Shown: positions 25,476 to 34,495 of the stretch, one piece after another
Layout: each line of letters begins with the position of its first letter
How positions within the stretch are numbered: the stretch's first letter is position 1
Source: Agrobacterium larrymoorei
GTDB lineage: Bacteria; Pseudomonadota; Alphaproteobacteria; Rhizobiales; Rhizobiaceae
NCBI RefSeq assembly: GCF_005145045.1
Contig: NZ_CP039692.1
Location: 878,501 to 942,500 of the forward strand
DNA length: 64,000 nucleotides
Direction: 5' to 3'
The notes under the pieces: model-generated
Told to the model about the DNA's origin: nothing
The model's database searches: none
The model's input: the letters and a program-made list of their open reading frames with translations, nothing else
Position numbers and translations under genes: made by a program

Positions 25476-25952
25476 ATGTCGAAAACCACGCGCGCGACGC
25501 AGATGCTGACCAAGGCTGGCGTGTCTTTCACGACCGTTACCTATGATTACGATCCCAATGCCGACCGCATCGGGCTTCAAGCCGCAGAAGCCATCGGAGA
25601 GCCGCCGCATATCGTTTTGAAAACGCTGATGGCGGAGGTGGATGGCAAGGCGGTCTGCGTGGTCGTGCCTTCCGACCGTGAGGTCAGCATGAAAAAACTG
25701 GCCGCTACTTTCGGCGGCAAGTCTGCCAATATGATGAAGCCTGCGGATGCCGAACGGGCCACGGGATATCATGTCGGTGGTATCAGCCCCTTCGGACAGA
25801 AGAAGCTTGTGCCGACTGCAATCGAGGTGCAGGCCATGGACCACGACTATGTTTACATGAATGGCGGGCAGCGCGGTTTGCAGATTCGCGTTTCGCCGAA
25901 AGATGCGCTTGCCGTTCTCAACGCAAAGGCCGCCGCTCTCATCGCTGATTGA
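25476..25952 (+). CDS. Cys-tRNA(Pro)/aminoacyl-tRNA deacylase (YbaK/EbsC family)
   Basis: A 158-residue editing protein of the YbaK type that hydrolyses misacylated tRNA. Landmarks: TRATQMLTKAGVSFTTVTYDYD, VLKTLMAEVDGKAVCVVVPSDREVSMKKLA, and the GYHVGGISPFGQKKLVPT motif with the conserved GGISPxGxKK. Co-directional and 5 bases after the ArsC-like gene. Confidence 0.93.
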   Translation: MSKTTRATQMLTKAGVSFTTVTYDYDPNADRIGLQAAEAIGEPPHIVLKTLMAEVDGKAVCVVVPSDREVSMKKLAATFGGKSANMMKPADAERATGYHVGGISPFGQKKLVPTAIEVQAMDHDYVYMNGGQRGLQIRVSPKDALAVLNAKAAALIAD

Positions 25953-26047
25953 GAGGGCGGATTGAGAAGACCGCATCAACACGGTTGGCTTTCTCGCCGT
26001 ATGGTCTATTGTCCTCACCTCTTCAAGCAGACATGTGAAGGCAGATC

Positions 26048-27286
26048 ATGAGCGTTTCCCCTATCGATCCCGTCAAACTCGAAAAGCTGGCCGAAGTCGC
26101 CGTCAAGGTCGGGCTTCAGCTCCAGAAGGATCAGGATCTGGTCATCACGGCGCCGCTCGCGGCCTTGCCGCTGGTGCGCCTTTTGACCAAGCACGCCTAT
26201 TTAGCTGGCAGCGGTCTCGTCACCACCTTCTATTCCGACGAGGAAACCACGCTTGCCCGCTACACCCACGCGAGCGATGCGAATTTCGACAAGGCATCCG
26301 GTTGGCTCTATGAGGGTATGGCGAAGGCCTATGCCAATGGCGCAGCGCGTCTGGCCATTTCCGGCGACAACCCGATGCTGCTTTCCGAGCAGAACCCGGC
26401 AAAGGTGGCGCGCGCCAACAAGGCCAACTCCACCGCTTACAAGCCAGCGCTGGAGAAGATTTCCAACTTCGACATCAACTGGAACATCATTTCCTATCCC
26501 AACCCGTCCTGGGCGAAGCAGGTCTTCCCGGGCGTGAGTGAGGATGAGGCGGTGCGCAAGCTGGCAGATGCGATTTTCGCGGCATCCCGCGTGGATGTTG
26601 CCGATCCGGTGGCTGCATGGGCCGAGCATAATGCCAACCTCGCCAAGCGCTCCAAGTGGCTGAATGGCGAACGCTTCTCAGCCCTGCACTTCACAGGCCC
26701 CGGCACCGATGTCACCATCGGCCTTGCGGATGGCCACGAATGGCACGGCGGCGCATCGATGGCGAAGAACGGCGTTACTTGCAACCCCAACATTCCGACC
26801 GAAGAAGTGTTCACCACGCCGCATGCACTGCGGGTCGATGGTTACGTTTCCAGCACCAAGCCGCTGTCGCATCAGGGCACGCTGATCGATGATATTAGAG
26901 TGACGTTCGAGGGCGGTCGCATCGTGGAGGCCAAGGCCTCCAAGGGAGAATCCGTGCTGAATAAGGTGCTCGATACCGATGAGGGCGCGCGTCGTCTGGG
27001 TGAAGTTGCGCTGGTGCCGCATTCCTCGCCAATTTCGGCAAGCGGTATTCTGTTCTACAACACGCTGTTCGATGAAAACGCATCTTGCCACATCGCGCTT
27101 GGCCAGTGCTACTCCAAGTGCTTCATCGACGGCGCGTCGCTCAGTCAGGATCAGATCAAGGCGCAGGGCGGCAATTCCAGCCTGATCCACATCGACTGGA
27201 TGATCGGCTCCGACAAGGTCGATATCGACGGCGTCACAGCCGATGGCGCCAAGGTGCCGGTTATGCGCAAGGGCGAGTGGGCCTAA
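26048..27286 (+). CDS. M29 family aminopeptidase (AmpS/PepS-like)
   Basis: A 412-residue metallo-aminopeptidase of family M29. Characteristic stretches: KLEKLAEVAVKVGLQLQKDQDLVITAP, TFYSDEETTLARYTHAS, GTDVTIGLADGHEWHGGA, and the metal-binding end NIPTEEVFTTPHALRVDGYVSSTKPL followed by GGRIVEAKASKGESVL. The C-terminal part LGEVALVPHSSPIS..FYNTLFDENASCHIALGQ contains the remaining conserved ligands. Cytoplasmic peptide turnover is expected from family. A short inverted repeat (CAGGCTAC/GTAGCCTG, 27295-27329) lies after the stop. Confidence 0.92.
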   Translation: MSVSPIDPVKLEKLAEVAVKVGLQLQKDQDLVITAPLAALPLVRLLTKHAYLAGSGLVTTFYSDEETTLARYTHASDANFDKASGWLYEGMAKAYANGAARLAISGDNPMLLSEQNPAKVARANKANSTAYKPALEKISNFDINWNIISYPNPSWAKQVFPGVSEDEAVRKLADAIFAASRVDVADPVAAWAEHNANLAKRSKWLNGERFSALHFTGPGTDVTIGLADGHEWHGGASMAKNGVTCNPNIPTEEVFTTPHALRVDGYVSSTKPLSHQGTLIDDIRVTFEGGRIVEAKASKGESVLNKVLDTDEGARRLGEVALVPHSSPISASGILFYNTLFDENASCHIALGQCYSKCFIDGASLSQDQIKAQGGNSSLIHIDWMIGSDKVDIDGVTADGAKVPVMRKGEWA

Positions 27287-27294
27287 ACGCCTGA

Positions 27295-27329
27295 CAGGCT
27301 ACCAAGCATTATTGTGCAGTAGTAGCCTG
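27295..27329. terminator. Possible bidirectional terminator between aminopeptidase and citrate synthase genes
   Basis: Inverted repeat CAGGCTAC (27295-27302) / GTAGCCTG (27322-27329) lies in the short gap between two convergent genes. No strong T-run follows, so function is uncertain. Confidence 0.4.
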
Positions 27330-27331
27330 CC

Positions 27332-28480
27332 TCAAGTCTCAGAGTAGTGGGCACGTGGCCGGATCATGTGCCCACTTTCCACCTGTTCCAACGCATGGGC
27401 TAACCAGCCCACCGTGCGCGCCAGTGCAAAAATGACCAATGGCGCGTCATCCGGCAGATCAAATGTGGCTGCTAAGGCTGCTAAGGCAAAATCGATATTC
27501 GGTGGCTCGCCCAGCAAATCCTCGCCTTCGATTGCCAGCGAAGCGTAGATAGCTGGCATTTCAAAACTGCTCAGAATGACTTTAGCGCGTGGATCGCCGC
27601 GCGGATAAAGCGGGTGGCCAAATGCGCGCAAGGCACCTTTGAACGGCATTGAACGCTGCACCGCCTCGCGTGCACCGACCAAACTCGCCTGTCGAACAAG
27701 GTCCATAACGCTGAGCCATGCTCCGCCGTGCCGCGGGCCGGTAAGCGTGACGAGCCCGGAAAGTGTCGCCGCAGACAGTGATGCCCCCGAAGATGCCGTA
27801 ACACGGGCGGCGAAGGCCGAGACGTTGAGTTCATGCTCGGCGGCCAGAACCAGAGACTTGCGAATGGGTTCTGCGGCTTCAGGGCGCCTCCAACCCGTAG
27901 CAAGCCGCTGGTGCATTGGCATCTGATCGGGCGATGGCGCTAGGCCCGCAGCGACGGTGGACAACACATCGGCGGCCTCTGCTCTTAACGCTTCCGGCGT
28001 TCGATCAATCGATGGAGGATCTTCCGTGACCCGATCCGCAAGGCTTCTCATTGCAACGGCCAAACGGGAAAGATGCTGCAACTCGGCCTTACCCGCACTG
28101 AAATCCGCGTTCGGCGCTTGCCAGAGTAATTTCGCTATGTCTTCCAAGGTCGCGCTGGCGGAGAGATCGGACGATTCGAGGCCCCGATAAAACAACCTGC
28201 CTTGAGCTATTTTGGAAATAGAGGTGGACAGTATCGGATCGCCCCAGCGGATGGCCTGCGCTGCAACGACATCCGCCTGTCTACGGCCTGAATGACGTTC
28301 CGCAAGCCGCAATACGTCATCGCTGTGATAACGGCTTCGGCGTGGATCGGCTGGATCGGGCTTGGCGCGGATACGCCCGCGGCTGACATTGGCGTAAAGG
28401 GTCTGCGGCTTCGTACCAAGCTTGGCGAGAGCCTCTTCAGCGGTCATCCAAAAGACGTTCATGTTGATCGATTTCATCAA
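27332..28480 (-). CDS. Citrate synthase family protein with N-terminal helix-turn-helix
   Basis: A 382-residue citrate-synthase-like protein (start 28480; an in-frame ATG at 28462 gives MNVFWMTAEEALAKL). Residues ~10-65 form a MerR/excisionase-like DNA-binding fold (AEEALAKLGTKPQTLYANVSRGRIRAKPDPADPRRSRYH). The rest is the citrate synthase fold: LTGPRHGGAWLSVMDL and FGHPLYPRGDPRAK carry both catalytic histidines, and NIDFALAAL keeps the aspartate, though the usual following FYSG is altered. The arginine of LARTVGWLAHALEQ is present. It diverges from a second citrate-synthase-family gene at 28535. Role could be 2-methylcitrate or citrate synthesis, or metabolite-sensing DNA binding; unproven. 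Confidence 0.82.
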   Translation of the reverse strand: MMKSINMNVFWMTAEEALAKLGTKPQTLYANVSRGRIRAKPDPADPRRSRYHSDDVLRLAERHSGRRQADVVAAQAIRWGDPILSTSISKIAQGRLFYRGLESSDLSASATLEDIAKLLWQAPNADFSAGKAELQHLSRLAVAMRSLADRVTEDPPSIDRTPEALRAEAADVLSTVAAGLAPSPDQMPMHQRLATGWRRPEAAEPIRKSLVLAAEHELNVSAFAARVTASSGASLSAATLSGLVTLTGPRHGGAWLSVMDLVRQASLVGAREAVQRSMPFKGALRAFGHPLYPRGDPRAKVILSSFEMPAIYASLAIEGEDLLGEPPNIDFALAALAATFDLPDDAPLVIFALARTVGWLAHALEQVESGHMIRPRAHYSET

Positions 28481-28534
28481 GATTGACGCTACTAAAAGTA
28501 AATCTGATGATCATCGGCGTAAAGGAGAAAGCCA

Positions 28535-29623
28535 ATGAAAAATGGACTTGACGACGTCGTTGCTGCCGAAACGCTACTCTCTGATGTCAATGGCGAGGCC
28601 GGGCGTCTCGTCATTCGTGGAGTCTCGCTGGACCGTCTTGTGGAATATGCAAGCTATGAAGATGCCATTGCGCTTTTGCTGGATGGATTGATTGAGGGCA
28701 TGCCGGAAAAGACCGCACTCCGCAGCGAGCTTGGAAAAATGCGGCTGGAAGTATTCGACCACGTTCGCGCAATCGATGACGGCATGTTGAAACTGCCGCC
28801 TGTCGATGTCATGCGCGCGATGATGGCGCGCCTGCCAGATGGCGACGATTTCGAAACCGCGTTGCGTCTGCTTGCCGCGCCCGCAGTTTTTCTGCCAGCA
28901 ATCCTGCGATTGCAGAACGGCCAAGCGCCGATTTCGCCAAATCCATCGCTCTCCCATTGCGAGGATATTTTGACGATGCTCGGAATTGCCCACCCCAGCA
29001 AGGAGCAGATTGCCGCGCTCGATACTTATCTTGTGACGATTTCAGATCACGGTCTCAATGCCTCGACGTTCGCATCACGCGTCGTCGCATCCACGAAGGC
29101 GGGGCTTACATCCTCCGTTCTGGCGGCTTTAGGCGCACTCAAAGGGCCGCTTCACGGCGGAGCGCCGGGTCCCGTGCTCGATATGCTGGACGATATAGGA
29201 ACGCCGGAAAATGCCGAGCATTGGCTGACCCAGGCTTTGGACCGGGGAGAACGCCTGATGGGTTTTGGCCACCGCATCTATCGTGTCCGGGATCCACGCG
29301 CCGACGCTTTGAAGGGTGCGCTGCGGCCACTCATTCAAGCCGGTCAGGTGGACCGGAAGCTGGTCGAGCTTGCGGAGGCCGTAGAGAAAACGGCTCTGGG
29401 CATATTGAAAGAGCGCAAGCCCGATCGCTCGCTTGATATCAATGTGGAATTCTATACGGCGCTTTTGCTAAACGCGCTGCAATTTCCAAGAGAGGCGTTC
29501 ACTGGCGTTTTCGCCATTGGCCGCACACTCGGATGGATCGCCCACGCCCGCGAACAATCCCTGAACGGAAGGCTCATTCGCCCGCGCTCGATCTATATCG
29601 GGCCGCTTCCGGAAGCGGCCTGA
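28535..29623 (+). CDS. Citrate synthase family protein lacking the catalytic Asp (Asp to Glu)
   Basis: A 362-residue citrate-synthase-like protein without a DNA-binding domain. Both histidine motifs are present (LKGPLHGGAPGPVLDML; LMGFGHRIYRVRDPRADALKGAL), but the catalytic aspartate motif NVDFYSG reads NVEFYTALLLNALQFP, so Asp is replaced by Glu. The arginine motif IGRTLGWIAHAREQ is normal. It is divergent from the helix-turn-helix citrate synthase, sharing a 54-base gap, so the two are probably co-regulated and may form a mixed oligomer. AGGAG-type site precedes the ATG. The last codons form a perfect 20-bp palindrome (29601-29620). Confidence 0.82.
   Translation: MKNGLDDVVAAETLLSDVNGEAGRLVIRGVSLDRLVEYASYEDAIALLLDGLIEGMPEKTALRSELGKMRLEVFDHVRAIDDGMLKLPPVDVMRAMMARLPDGDDFETALRLLAAPAVFLPAILRLQNGQAPISPNPSLSHCEDILTMLGIAHPSKEQIAALDTYLVTISDHGLNASTFASRVVASTKAGLTSSVLAALGALKGPLHGGAPGPVLDMLDDIGTPENAEHWLTQALDRGERLMGFGHRIYRVRDPRADALKGALRPLIQAGQVDRKLVELAEAVEKTALGILKERKPDRSLDINVEFYTALLLNALQFPREAFTGVFAIGRTLGWIAHAREQSLNGRLIRPRSIYIGPLPEAA
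29601..29620. terminator. Palindrome at the end of the citrate synthase gene
   Basis: A perfect 20-base palindrome, GGCCGCTTCC followed by GGAAGCGGCC, overlaps the last codons of the gene before its TGA. It lies between convergent genes, so a role in ending transcription from both sides is possible, though no T-run follows. Confidence 0.35.
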
Positions 29624-29635
29624 CAGGGCGTGGCA

Positions 29636-30544
29636 TCACGGCTTCGTCGTTGCTCCATCAGGCAGAGGCGACGCCACCCGTGATTTCGGCATCTGGCTCT
29701 TCTGGCTGAGCCAGACGCTGAACAGCACCATGACGAAACCTGCGAGTTGGAATGGCGTGAGGCTTTGGTCGAGTGCCAGCCAGCCCAGAAGCGTTGCCAC
29801 CACGGGGCTGAGAAAGCCGAGAGGGGCGACGGCGGAGGGTTCCAGTCTTGATAGGCCGCGGAGCCAGAGGACGTAGGTCAGCGCCGCGCCGATAATGCCG
29901 AGATAGGCGAGACCCGCGATGTTGGCGAAGCTGAGCGCAGGCAATGGTGGCTCAAGGAAGAGTGCGACCGGTATCAGGAGAATTCCGCCAGCGGCCAGTT
30001 GCCATGCCGTGAAGGTGAGGTTGGAAACAGGCGGGCGCCAACGGCGCGTCAGCACCATGCCGAAGGACATGGAAACGGCTCCCGCCAGACCGGCAAGAAC
30101 GCCAATCCCATCCAGCGCAGCTGTGGGCGTGAGCACCAGCAGTGCAACGCCACCGATGCCGACCAGACCGGCGGCGACTGTCGCGGGCTTGACTGGCGTT
30201 TCGAGAATGATGCGCGAAAGTGCGATGACGATGAGCGGCTGAACCGCGCCTACAGTGGCCGCAACCCCACCCGGCAGCCTGTATGCCGAAACGAACAGCA
30301 TGGACCAGAAGAACGCAAAATTCAGTGCGCCCAGCACGAAGACGCGTGCCCACCAAATACCTTCTGGCAGCTTTCTCACAAGGAGCAACAAGATTATGCC
30401 CGCCGGAAGGGCACGTAGCAGCGCGACCGTCAGCGGATAACCCTGCGGTAGAAATGACGTGGTCACGACATAGGTGCTGCCCCATATGGCGGGCGCGATA
30501 GCGGTGGTGAGCACGAGCAGATAATAATCGATATTTTTCTTCAT
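29636..30544 (-). CDS. EamA family (drug/metabolite) transporter
   Basis: A 302-residue inner-membrane protein with ten predicted helices and two EamA repeats, starting IDYYLLVLTTAIAPAIWGSTYVVTT and repeating near residue 155 (GLAGAVSMSFGMVLTRRW). Family features such as GAAPPxG-like GATLTYVLWLRGLS and SAVAPLGFLSPVVATLLGWLALDQSLTP are visible. Exports small metabolites by family knowledge. Divergent from a MarR regulator; an 18-bp palindrome sits between them, so the regulator probably controls this exporter. Confidence 0.9.
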   Translation of the reverse strand: MKKNIDYYLLVLTTAIAPAIWGSTYVVTTSFLPQGYPLTVALLRALPAGIILLLLVRKLPEGIWWARVFVLGALNFAFFWSMLFVSAYRLPGGVAATVGAVQPLIVIALSRIILETPVKPATVAAGLVGIGGVALLVLTPTAALDGIGVLAGLAGAVSMSFGMVLTRRWRPPVSNLTFTAWQLAAGGILLIPVALFLEPPLPALSFANIAGLAYLGIIGAALTYVLWLRGLSRLEPSAVAPLGFLSPVVATLLGWLALDQSLTPFQLAGFVMVLFSVWLSQKSQMPKSRVASPLPDGATTKP

Positions 30545-30587
30545 CTCAAGAATCTCTACTTCAAGATAAAATGAAAGTAGCGCTAAT

Positions 30588-30605
30588 TATCTTGACGTCA
30601 AGATA
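30588..30605. promoter_or_regulatory. 18-bp perfect palindrome between EamA exporter and MarR (operator)
   Basis: The sequence TATCTTGACGTCAAGATA is its own reverse complement. It lies between the start codons of the divergent EamA (30544) and MarR (30626) genes. A further half-like TCAAGATA occurs at about 30562. MarR proteins bind such palindromes, so autoregulation and control of the exporter are likely. Confidence 0.75.
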
Positions 30606-30625
30606 CTCTCCGTTATCCTGACGTT

Positions 30626-31123
30626 ATGAGCGACCAACATCATGATCACATTGATAGAATTCTGGCCCAGTGGCACCGGGAAAGGCCGGATCTTGACGTC
30701 GAGCCGATGGGGCTCATGGGGCGCGTGAAGCGTCTGAGCGTGCATTTGCTGCGCGAGGTCGAGACGGTGCTGCTGGAGCATGGCCTTTCATCATCGGCGT
30801 TCGATGTGCTGGCGACATTGCGCCGCTCTGGTGCGCCATACCGTCTCTCTCCGGGCGAGTTGCTGACCATGACGATGGTGAGTTCCGGCACGATGACCAA
30901 TCGCATCGACCAGCTGGAGAAAGCTGGACTGGTCGAGCGCCTGCACAACCCGGAAGACAGACGCAGCGTATTGATCTGTCTGACGCAAAAGGGTCTGGGC
31001 ATCGTTGAAGCTGCCGTGACGGCGCATGTGGAGAACCAGCACAGGCTCGTAAGCCCGCTGACGGACAAGGAGCAGAAGACGCTGAACGCTCTCTTGAAAC
31101 GCTACCTTTCGCACTTTGAGTAA
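30626..31123 (+). CDS. MarR family transcriptional regulator
   Basis: A 165-residue winged-helix repressor of the MarR family. The DNA-binding core is VETVLLEHGLSSSAFDVLATLRRSGAPYRLSPGELL followed by MTMVSSGTMTNRIDQLEKAGLVERLHNPEDRRSVLICLTQKG, the classical MarR recognition helix and wing (DxRxxxxxLTxxG). Divergent from the EamA exporter, sharing a perfect palindromic operator, so it most likely represses or activates it in response to a phenolic or drug-like ligand. Confidence 0.93.
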   Translation: MSDQHHDHIDRILAQWHRERPDLDVEPMGLMGRVKRLSVHLLREVETVLLEHGLSSSAFDVLATLRRSGAPYRLSPGELLTMTMVSSGTMTNRIDQLEKAGLVERLHNPEDRRSVLICLTQKGLGIVEAAVTAHVENQHRLVSPLTDKEQKTLNALLKRYLSHFE

Positions 31124-31200
31124 CGGGCAGGTGGGATTAACTGGCAGGTCGCTTGAACGGCGCTGCAAGCGCAACCGACTTATGAAATGGGAGGAAGACC

Positions 31201-32403
31201 ATGAAAATTACCGGCATCGAAACGGTGCGAGTGGAGGAACGCGCCAATCTTTTATGGGTTCTGGTTCACACGGATGAAGGCATCACAGGTCTTGGTGAAA
31301 CCTTTTACGGCGCTCAGACGGTGGAAGCCTATGTGCATGAATATATTGCGCCGCGCGTCATCGGACGTGATCCGCTGCAGATCGACCTTCTTGCGCAGGA
31401 TCTCGTCGGCTATCTCGGTTTTCGCTCCTCTGGTGCAGAAGTGCGCGGCAACTCCGCCTTCGATATTGCCCTCTGGGATATCTTCGGCAAGGCGACAAAC
31501 CAGCCGATTGCACAATTGCTGGGTGGCTTTAGCCGCCGGGAAATCCGCACTTACAACACCTGCGCAGGCACCGAATATATCAAGAAGGCAACTGGCCAGC
31601 AGACCGCCAATTACGGCCTGACGGGTGGCACCGCCTATGATGACCTGAACGGCTTTTTGCACCGGGCCGACGAGCTGGCACATTCTCTGCTGGAAGACGG
31701 CATAACCGCCATGAAAATCTGGCCATTCGATGCAGCCGCAGAGAAAACAAGGGGTCAGTATATATCCATGCCTGACCTCAAAACGGCGCTGGAGCCTTTC
31801 GAGAAAATCCGCAAGGCGGTGGGTGATCGTATGGATATCATGGTGGAGTTTCACTCCATGTGGCAGCTTCTGCCTGCCATGCAGATTGCCAAGGCGCTGA
31901 CGCCTTACAATACTTTCTGGCACGAGGACCCGATCAAGATGGACAGCCTGTCCAGCCTTGCACGCTATGCCGCCGTTTCGCCAGCGCCTATTTCCGCTTC
32001 CGAGACGCTCGGTTCACGCTGGGCGTTTCGCGATCTTCTGGAAACGGGAGCGGCAGGCGTCGTGATGCTGGATATCAGCTGGTGCGGCGGGCTTTCTGAA
32101 GCGCGCAAGATTGCGGCCATGGCGGAAGCCTGGCATCTGCCGGTCGCTCCGCATGATTGCACCGGCCCGGTCGTGCTGTGTGCCTCGACACATCTTTCGT
32201 TGAACGCGCCAAATGCACTTGTGCAGGAAAGCGTGCGTGCTTTTTACAAGACCTGGTATCGGGATATGGTGACCGCATTGCCGGAGGTGAAGAACGGCAT
32301 GATCACGGTGCCGCCGGGGCCTGGCCTTGGCATGGAGCTTCACCCGGATATAGAGAAGATGTTTACAGTCATCCGGAGAACGTCCGACTTGACGTCGATC
32401 TGA
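31201..32403 (+). CDS. Enolase-superfamily sugar acid dehydratase (mandelate racemase/galactonate dehydratase-like)
   Basis: A 400-residue protein of the mandelate racemase/muconate lactonising subgroup. The capping domain begins KITGIETVRVEERANLLWVLVHTDEGITGLGETF. The barrel has the metal ligands in DIMVEFHSMW, FWHEDPIKMD and SASETLGSRW, the Asp in VMLDISWCGGLSEARK and the general base His in APHDCTGPVVL, a set close to D-galactonate-type acid sugar dehydratases. Substrate cannot be set from sequence. GGGAGGAAG precedes the ATG; it is 77 bases downstream of the MarR gene on the same strand. Confidence 0.88.
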   Translation: MKITGIETVRVEERANLLWVLVHTDEGITGLGETFYGAQTVEAYVHEYIAPRVIGRDPLQIDLLAQDLVGYLGFRSSGAEVRGNSAFDIALWDIFGKATNQPIAQLLGGFSRREIRTYNTCAGTEYIKKATGQQTANYGLTGGTAYDDLNGFLHRADELAHSLLEDGITAMKIWPFDAAAEKTRGQYISMPDLKTALEPFEKIRKAVGDRMDIMVEFHSMWQLLPAMQIAKALTPYNTFWHEDPIKMDSLSSLARYAAVSPAPISASETLGSRWAFRDLLETGAAGVVMLDISWCGGLSEARKIAAMAEAWHLPVAPHDCTGPVVLCASTHLSLNAPNALVQESVRAFYKTWYRDMVTALPEVKNGMITVPPGPGLGMELHPDIEKMFTVIRRTSDLTSI

Positions 32404-32407
32404 CAAA

Positions 32408-34006
32408 TCAGAAGAGGTTGCCTTGATCCCCCGGTTCCGCCGATGGGGTCTTGGCGACTTTTCGCTTGGCCGGAACCGAAGCCTCTGGCGCAGAAGCGTC
32501 CTCGCCTCCGGCAACCGCTGAAACGCGACCATCCGCAAATTCCAGCGAGATGTTTGCGCCGCTGGCAACCGCTGCCGCCCGCGTCAAAGGACGATTATCC
32601 TCGTCACGAATGACGGCATAACCGCGCTTGAGCACATTCTTGTAGGAAAGCGATTGCAGAATCCGCTCATGCGCAGCAAGGCCGGAACGGTTCTGCGCCA
32701 TGCGGTGAAGAACGGCGGTATCCGCCCGCCGAACCGAACCCGCAAGACGCTCCTTCTGCCGCTCCAACTGCCCAAGCAGACGGGCAGGAAGTGCACGTAA
32801 GGAAGAATCCGAGGATGAAATGCGAGATTGCGCTTGTAATAAACGTCTTTCGACCAGCGCTTCCGCGCGCTGCATCCGCTCATTGATCCGCTGGCGCTGC
32901 TGGCGCAGGCCGTGGCCGAGCACATCCGGGCGCAAGCCGGATGCGGCACGCTCGAAACTGCGACGCTTGTTCATGGTGTTGAGTTCAAGCCCTCTTCCAA
33001 GGCCGCCGGACGCTTCATCGAAACGCCGCCGTGGCAGGGCCAGAAGCTGATCCAGCGACGGAAGAGCACGAACCAGTGCGCGCAGCCCTTGCCGCCGGTT
33101 GTCCATCTGTCGCGAGGTCGAACCGGAAAGCCGTGCGGCGAGGCCGGAGATCTGCGCCTCCAGATCGGCGCGAACCGGAACGGCCATTTCGGCAGCACCC
33201 GTTGGCGTCGGCGCGCGCACATCCGCAGCGTAGTCGATCAGCGTCGTATCGGTCTCGTGTCCGACAGCGGAAATCAACGGAATCTCGCTTTCCGCAGCCG
33301 CCCTCACAACGATCTCGTCGTTGAAGCTCCACAGATCTTCAAGGCTGCCACCGCCACGGGCAACAATCAGCACGTCGGGTCTTGGAATCTGGCCACCTTG
33401 CGGCAGGGCATTGAAGCCGCGAATGGCATTCGCCACTTCCTCACCGGACCCCTCCCCCTGCACCTTGACGGGCCAAACGAGGACATGGACCGGAAAGCGA
33501 TCTGAAATTCGATGCAGAATATCCCGTATGACTGCGCCGGTCGGAGAGGTAACGACACCGATCACATGCGGCAAATATGGCAGGCGGCGCTTGCGACCCT
33601 GATCGAACAGACCTTCGGCAGCAAGCTTGCGACGCCGCTCTTCGAGAAGCGCCATCAAAGCACCTGCACCGGCAGGCTCAAGGCTTTCGATCACGATCTG
33701 GTACTTGGACGAACCGGGGAAAGTGGTGATCTTGCCGGTCGCAATCACCTCCATGCCTTCCTCTGGCCGAAACTTCAGCCGCGAGAACGTGCCTTTCCAG
33801 ATGACCGAATCGATTCGGGCGCGATCATCCTTCAGGGAAAAATAGGCGTGGCCGGAAGAATGCGGGCCACGATAGCCGGAAATTTCACCGCGCACCCTCA
33901 CCTGATCGAATGCGGTTTCCACGGTCCGCTTGATCGAGCCGGAAAGCTCCGAAACCGAGAATTCGGTGAGGTTACTGAGGGAAGACTGGCTGAAAATATC
34001 GCTCAT
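32408..34006 (-). CDS. xseA: Exodeoxyribonuclease VII large subunit
   Basis: A 532-residue nuclease subunit; start at ATG 34006 ([30 protein letters not shown]) with upstream frame discarded. N-terminal OB-fold ([36 protein letters not shown]) binds single-stranded DNA. The catalytic core begins [26 protein letters not shown] and contains [16 protein letters not shown] and [29 protein letters not shown]. It pairs with the small subunit XseB, which is not in the window. The C-terminal ~60 residues are variable. Convergent with the dehydratase gene. Confidence 0.95.
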   Translation of the reverse strand: MSDIFSQSSLSNLTEFSVSELSGSIKRTVETAFDQVRVRGEISGYRGPHSSGHAYFSLKDDRARIDSVIWKGTFSRLKFRPEEGMEVIATGKITTFPGSSKYQIVIESLEPAGAGALMALLEERRRKLAAEGLFDQGRKRRLPYLPHVIGVVTSPTGAVIRDILHRISDRFPVHVLVWPVKVQGEGSGEEVANAIRGFNALPQGGQIPRPDVLIVARGGGSLEDLWSFNDEIVVRAAAESEIPLISAVGHETDTTLIDYAADVRAPTPTGAAEMAVPVRADLEAQISGLAARLSGSTSRQMDNRRQGLRALVRALPSLDQLLALPRRRFDEASGGLGRGLELNTMNKRRSFERAASGLRPDVLGHGLRQQRQRINERMQRAEALVERRLLQAQSRISSSDSSLRALPARLLGQLERQKERLAGSVRRADTAVLHRMAQNRSGLAAHERILQSLSYKNVLKRGYAVIRDEDNRPLTRAAAVASGANISLEFADGRVSAVAGGEDASAPEASVPAKRKVAKTPSAEPGDQGNLF

Positions 34007-34195
34007 GCCCGTTTCTAACCCATGCTCTACGATTCGCAAACCATCCCGCTTATAGGCTCGATTGGCTGAAGATAAAATTTAACAATTTTGCAACAATGTG
34101 GTAGTGTGGGAGTTGGAAGTGCATGACTTGGAGGAGAGTGCAGGGTCTTGAGGAGAAGGTGCCATTACCTCAGGCCCCAGAGGAGGAGCGGCATC

Positions 34196-34426
34196 ATGGT
34201 ATTTATTATTGGATTATGTCTTGGTTTAGGCGCGGCTGCTTTACGCTCATTTGCGGCAATAGGTGCAGTTGGCGTGCTGATGGTGGTTGCGTTTTTAATT
34301 GCCGCACTCGTTTCGCCCTTGGGCGTATCGCTTGTGGCTCTGGCAACCGCGATTGTCGCCTATAACTTCGCGTTGGCGAGCGTCATCATAGGTGCTTTGA
34401 TTTATAGGAAACAGCTTACGGCTTAA
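34196..34426 (+). CDS. Small membrane protein, 76 residues
   Basis: Starts at ATG 34196 with a strong AGGAGGAG 8 bases upstream. Nearly wholly hydrophobic (VFIIGLCLGLGAAALRSFAAI, then GVLMVVAFLIAALVSPL, then VALATAIVAYNFALASVIIGAL), so two or three membrane helices. I recognise no family. A hairpin terminator follows at 34456, which supports it being a real one-gene unit. Confidence 0.65.
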   Translation: MVFIIGLCLGLGAAALRSFAAIGAVGVLMVVAFLIAALVSPLGVSLVALATAIVAYNFALASVIIGALIYRKQLTA

Positions 34427-34455
34427 CCGCTGACAGGGATATTGCTTTGAATTAT

Positions 34456-34495
34456 GCTCGACTCCACCCTGTGAGGGCTGGAGTCGAGCTTTCTT
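34456..34495 (+). terminator. Hairpin terminator after the 76-residue gene, abutting the next gene's start
   Basis: Perfect 11-base stem GCTCGACTCCA (34456-34466) / TGGAGTCGAGC (34479-34489) with loop CCCTGTGAGGGC, followed by TTTCTT. Its right edge is four bases from the TTG start (34494) assigned to the GtrA-like gene, so the same structure would block that gene's ribosome site. Confidence 0.75.

Noticed and set aside
34123..34365. 80-codon frame starting ATG 34123
   Set aside because: Overlaps the better-supported 76-residue membrane gene in another frame and contains the AGGAGGAG used by it.
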